Source of the DNA: Providencia burhodogranariea DSM 19968
GTDB lineage: Bacteria; Pseudomonadota; Gammaproteobacteria; Enterobacterales; Enterobacteriaceae
Length of the DNA stretch: 64,000 nucleotides
Assembly: GCF_000314855.2 (NCBI RefSeq)
Contig: NZ_KB233227.1
Location: 28,351-92,350, forward strand
Reading direction: 5' to 3'
The translations under genes were made by a program, and so were the position numbers. The notes below the pieces were generated by a model that did not search any database, was not told the origin of the DNA, and was given only the letters and a program-made list of their open reading frames with translations. Position 1 is the stretch's first letter. Each line of letters begins with the position of its first letter. Positions 62,257-64,000 of the stretch are shown piece by piece.

Positions 62257-63483
62257 CTATCCTTTTACACACACTACCTGACGCAGAGTATGTACAATTT
62301 CGACCAGTGATGACTGAGCCGCCATGACCGCATCAATGTCTTTATAGGCCATTGGAATTTCATCAATGACATCACTGTCTTTTCGGCATTCCACGTGTGC
62401 TGTCGCTATTTTTTGATCGCTAACGGTGAAACGTTTTTTTGCTTCTGTTCTACTCATCACTCGGCCTGCTCCATGGCTACAAGAACAAAAACTTTCTTCA
62501 TTTCCCAAACCGCGGACGATAAAGCTTTTCGCACCCATCGACCCAGGAATGATGCCCATTTCGCCTTTTTTTGCAGATACTGCACCTTTACGAGTGATCA
62601 AAACTTCCTCACCAAAATGTTGTTCTTTCTGCACGTAATTATGGTGGCAGTTAACGGCTTCTTGTTGTGTCGTAAATGGTTTGATAATTTCTCGCGATAG
62701 CGCTTCTAAAACCCGATGCATCATCACTTCACGGTTATGACGAGCAAAATCCTGTGCCCAACCAACCGCTTCGATATAGTCATTGAAGTGTTGGCTTCCT
62801 TCTTCAAAGTAGGCTAAATCTCTATCCGGTAAATTGGCCATATGCTGTTGCATATCTTTCTGCGCTAGTGAAATAAACAAGTTTCCGATGGCATTACCAA
62901 CACCACGTGACCCGCTATGCAGCATCACCCAAACTCGGTTTTGCTCATCCAAACATAACTCAATAAAGTGATTCCCTGTTCCCAATGTTCCTAAGTGGTT
63001 ATAGTGATTAGTTCCACGTAGTTTTGGGTATTTATCACAAATACGTTTGAACTCTTCATCCAAGTGTGCCCAATGTTGATCAACAATTTCCGGTGTTCGA
63101 TGCCAAGCGCCTTTATCTCGTCCATGTCGATGTGTTGTGCGCCCGTGTGGTACGGCAGCTTCAATCGCAAAACGGATGTTTTGCAAACTATCCGGTAAAT
63201 CGGAGGCGGTTAGTGATGTACGCACCGCTATCATTCCACAACCAATATCCACACCCACAGCGGCAGGAATGATGGCACCCTTGGTTGGGATCACACTTCC
63301 TATCGTCGACCCTTTACCCACATGAACATCTGGCATTACCGCCAAATGTTTAAAAATAAAGGGCATTTTTGCGGTATTTTGCAGTTGTGACACTGCTTTT
63401 GGGTCAACTGGCACGCCGTTTGTCCACATCTTCACTGGTGCACTGTTTTCTAAAATCAATTGGTTAAAGTCGTTATTAGTCAT
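62257..63483 (-). CDS. rtcB: RNA-splicing ligase RtcB
   Basis: 408 residues, the same length as E. coli RtcB. Metal and GTP-guanylation motifs visible: MPDVHVGKGSTIGSVIPT, VGVDIGCGMIAV, GTLGTGNHFIEL, HSGSRGVGN, and SHGAGRVMSRTEAKK with the GMP-acceptor His. It joins 2',3'-cyclic phosphate and 5'-OH RNA ends in RNA repair. It lies between a slipin and a nucleotidyltransferase. rtcA is not in the window. Confidence 0.95.
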   Translation of the reverse strand: MTNNDFNQLILENSAPVKMWTNGVPVDPKAVSQLQNTAKMPFIFKHLAVMPDVHVGKGSTIGSVIPTKGAIIPAAVGVDIGCGMIAVRTSLTASDLPDSLQNIRFAIEAAVPHGRTTHRHGRDKGAWHRTPEIVDQHWAHLDEEFKRICDKYPKLRGTNHYNHLGTLGTGNHFIELCLDEQNRVWVMLHSGSRGVGNAIGNLFISLAQKDMQQHMANLPDRDLAYFEEGSQHFNDYIEAVGWAQDFARHNREVMMHRVLEALSREIIKPFTTQQEAVNCHHNYVQKEQHFGEEVLITRKGAVSAKKGEMGIIPGSMGAKSFIVRGLGNEESFCSCSHGAGRVMSRTEAKKRFTVSDQKIATAHVECRKDSDVIDEIPMAYKDIDAVMAAQSSLVEIVHTLRQVVCVKG

Positions 63484-63487
63484 TATG

Positions 63488-64000
63488 TTATGCCTTAATT
63501 TTTACCAGCCCGTTCAATACTTGATCTAATCCACCGTAAACGGAAATCTGGTCGATTCGATGCGCGATGCTTTCGAGTGTTTCAAGTTCTTTTAAGCGCA
63601 GTGCAACAGGGTTGTTTTCCATCACTTTGGCCGTATTCAGTAATGAACGAGTGGCTGCCGTCTCTTCTCGGCGACGGATCACGTTCGCTTGGGCGGCTTT
63701 TTCTGCCTCGACCACTTGCGATAAAATAGTTCTCATATCACCCGGTAAAATGATGTCTTTGACACCAATGCTGTCAACTTCCAAGCCAAAGGTAGCAACA
63801 CATGACGCAATTTGTTCGAGCATCAATTGATCAATTAATTGTTTATTTTCAAGCAACTCATCCAGTGAGCGAGTACCGATAATTTCTCTTAATGCAAACT
63901 GCAGCTCACGATACAGGTAATCAATAGGCTGACTCAACTTGGAAAAAGCCAGCAAAATATCCTGATAGCGCCAGTTAGCAGACAGATTGACTCGCAAGGT
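63488..64000 (-). CDS. Slipin/SPFH-domain protein, 5' end beyond window
   Basis: About 171 C-terminal residues of a stomatin/band-7 protein: VNLSANWRYQDILLAF, YRELQFALREIIGTRSLDEL, LEVDSIGVKDIILPGDMRTI, then a coiled stretch AEKAAQANVIRRREETAATR. The frame continues off the right edge, so the start is not visible. Slipins next to rtcB are common in proteobacterial RNA-repair operons. It is 4 bp before rtcB. Confidence 0.85.
   Translation of the reverse strand, partial: TLRVNLSANWRYQDILLAFSKLSQPIDYLYRELQFALREIIGTRSLDELLENKQLIDQLMLEQIASCVATFGLEVDSIGVKDIILPGDMRTILSQVVEAEKAAQANVIRRREETAATRSLLNTAKVMENNPVALRLKELETLESIAHRIDQISVYGGLDQVLNGLVKIKA

Noticed and set aside
1-64000. CRISPR arrays, rRNA, tRNA and intact insertion sequences
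   Set aside because: I saw no regularly spaced repeats, no cloverleaf-like gene and no transposase reading frame. The only tandem array (129-216) has no spacers.

Overview
The window looks like chromosomal DNA from an AT-rich gammaproteobacterium of the Morganellaceae, most probably Providencia or a close relative. This is an inference from protein resemblance and genome style. GntU, DcuC, NemR, Bax, RtcB and ArnT read like close relatives of the E. coli proteins, the DNA is clearly AT-rich, and ERIC-like intergenic palindromes occur at least seven times. I see no rRNA, tRNA, CRISPR array or intact insertion sequence.

Layout. 0.36-7.0 kb (minus): a metal-uptake operon with a Tat-exported binding protein, FecCD-type permease, ATPase, SAM methyltransferase, ModD and a TonB-dependent receptor. 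Molybdate-responsive ModE-like boxes lie in front of both the first gene and the receptor gene. 7.3-10.4 kb: gntR-gntK-gntU with tandem GntR operators. 10.4-14.2 kb (minus): a peptidoglycan O-acetylation set (MBOAT acyltransferase plus two SGNH proteins). 14.5-24.8 kb: bax, a small acidic protein, a DUF4026/DUF2314 protein, recX, dcuC, an O-acetylhomoserine sulfhydrylase-like gene and a stand-alone arnT. 25-30.5 kb: a SoxR-controlled DoxX-MFP-RND pump operon resembling Pseudomonas mexGHI, then a SUKH protein.

31.3-52.3 kb is the most striking part: a two-operon aromatic catabolic island. The upper operon encodes an SDR, a styrene/indole monooxygenase, a flavin reductase, an isatin-hydrolase-like cyclase, a CrtI-like FAD oxidoreductase and a SphA-like outer-membrane protein. 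The lower operon encodes both subunits of an indolepyruvate:ferredoxin oxidoreductase (IOR), a hotdog thioesterase, a fused 2-aminobenzoyl-CoA/salicylyl-CoA monooxygenase-reductase, a gentisate-1,2-dioxygenase-like cupin protein, an FAH-family hydrolase, a nitrilase-family enzyme, a maleate isomerase and a MarR regulator. An AraC/XylS-type regulator lies between them, and XylS/BenR-type direct repeats with identical geometry occur at two promoters. My reading is an indole-to-central-metabolism route: indole -> isatin -> isatinate -> (IOR) anthraniloyl-CoA -> 5-hydroxylated thioester -> free acid -> ring cleavage -> pyruvate plus maleate/maleamate -> fumarate. The IOR would make the CoA thioester, so no CoA ligase is needed, and none is present.

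52.6-64 kb: a YjcE-like Na+/H+ antiporter, an NTF2-like/P-loop kinase fusion that lacks a normal start codon, a flavoprotein, nemR-nemA with NemR boxes, an AraC regulator, a DoxX protein, a GST, a WYL regulator, and an RNA-repair operon (slipin, rtcB, nucleotidyltransferase) that runs off the right edge. Two copies of a MITE-like repeat lie at 39.2 and 55.3 kb.
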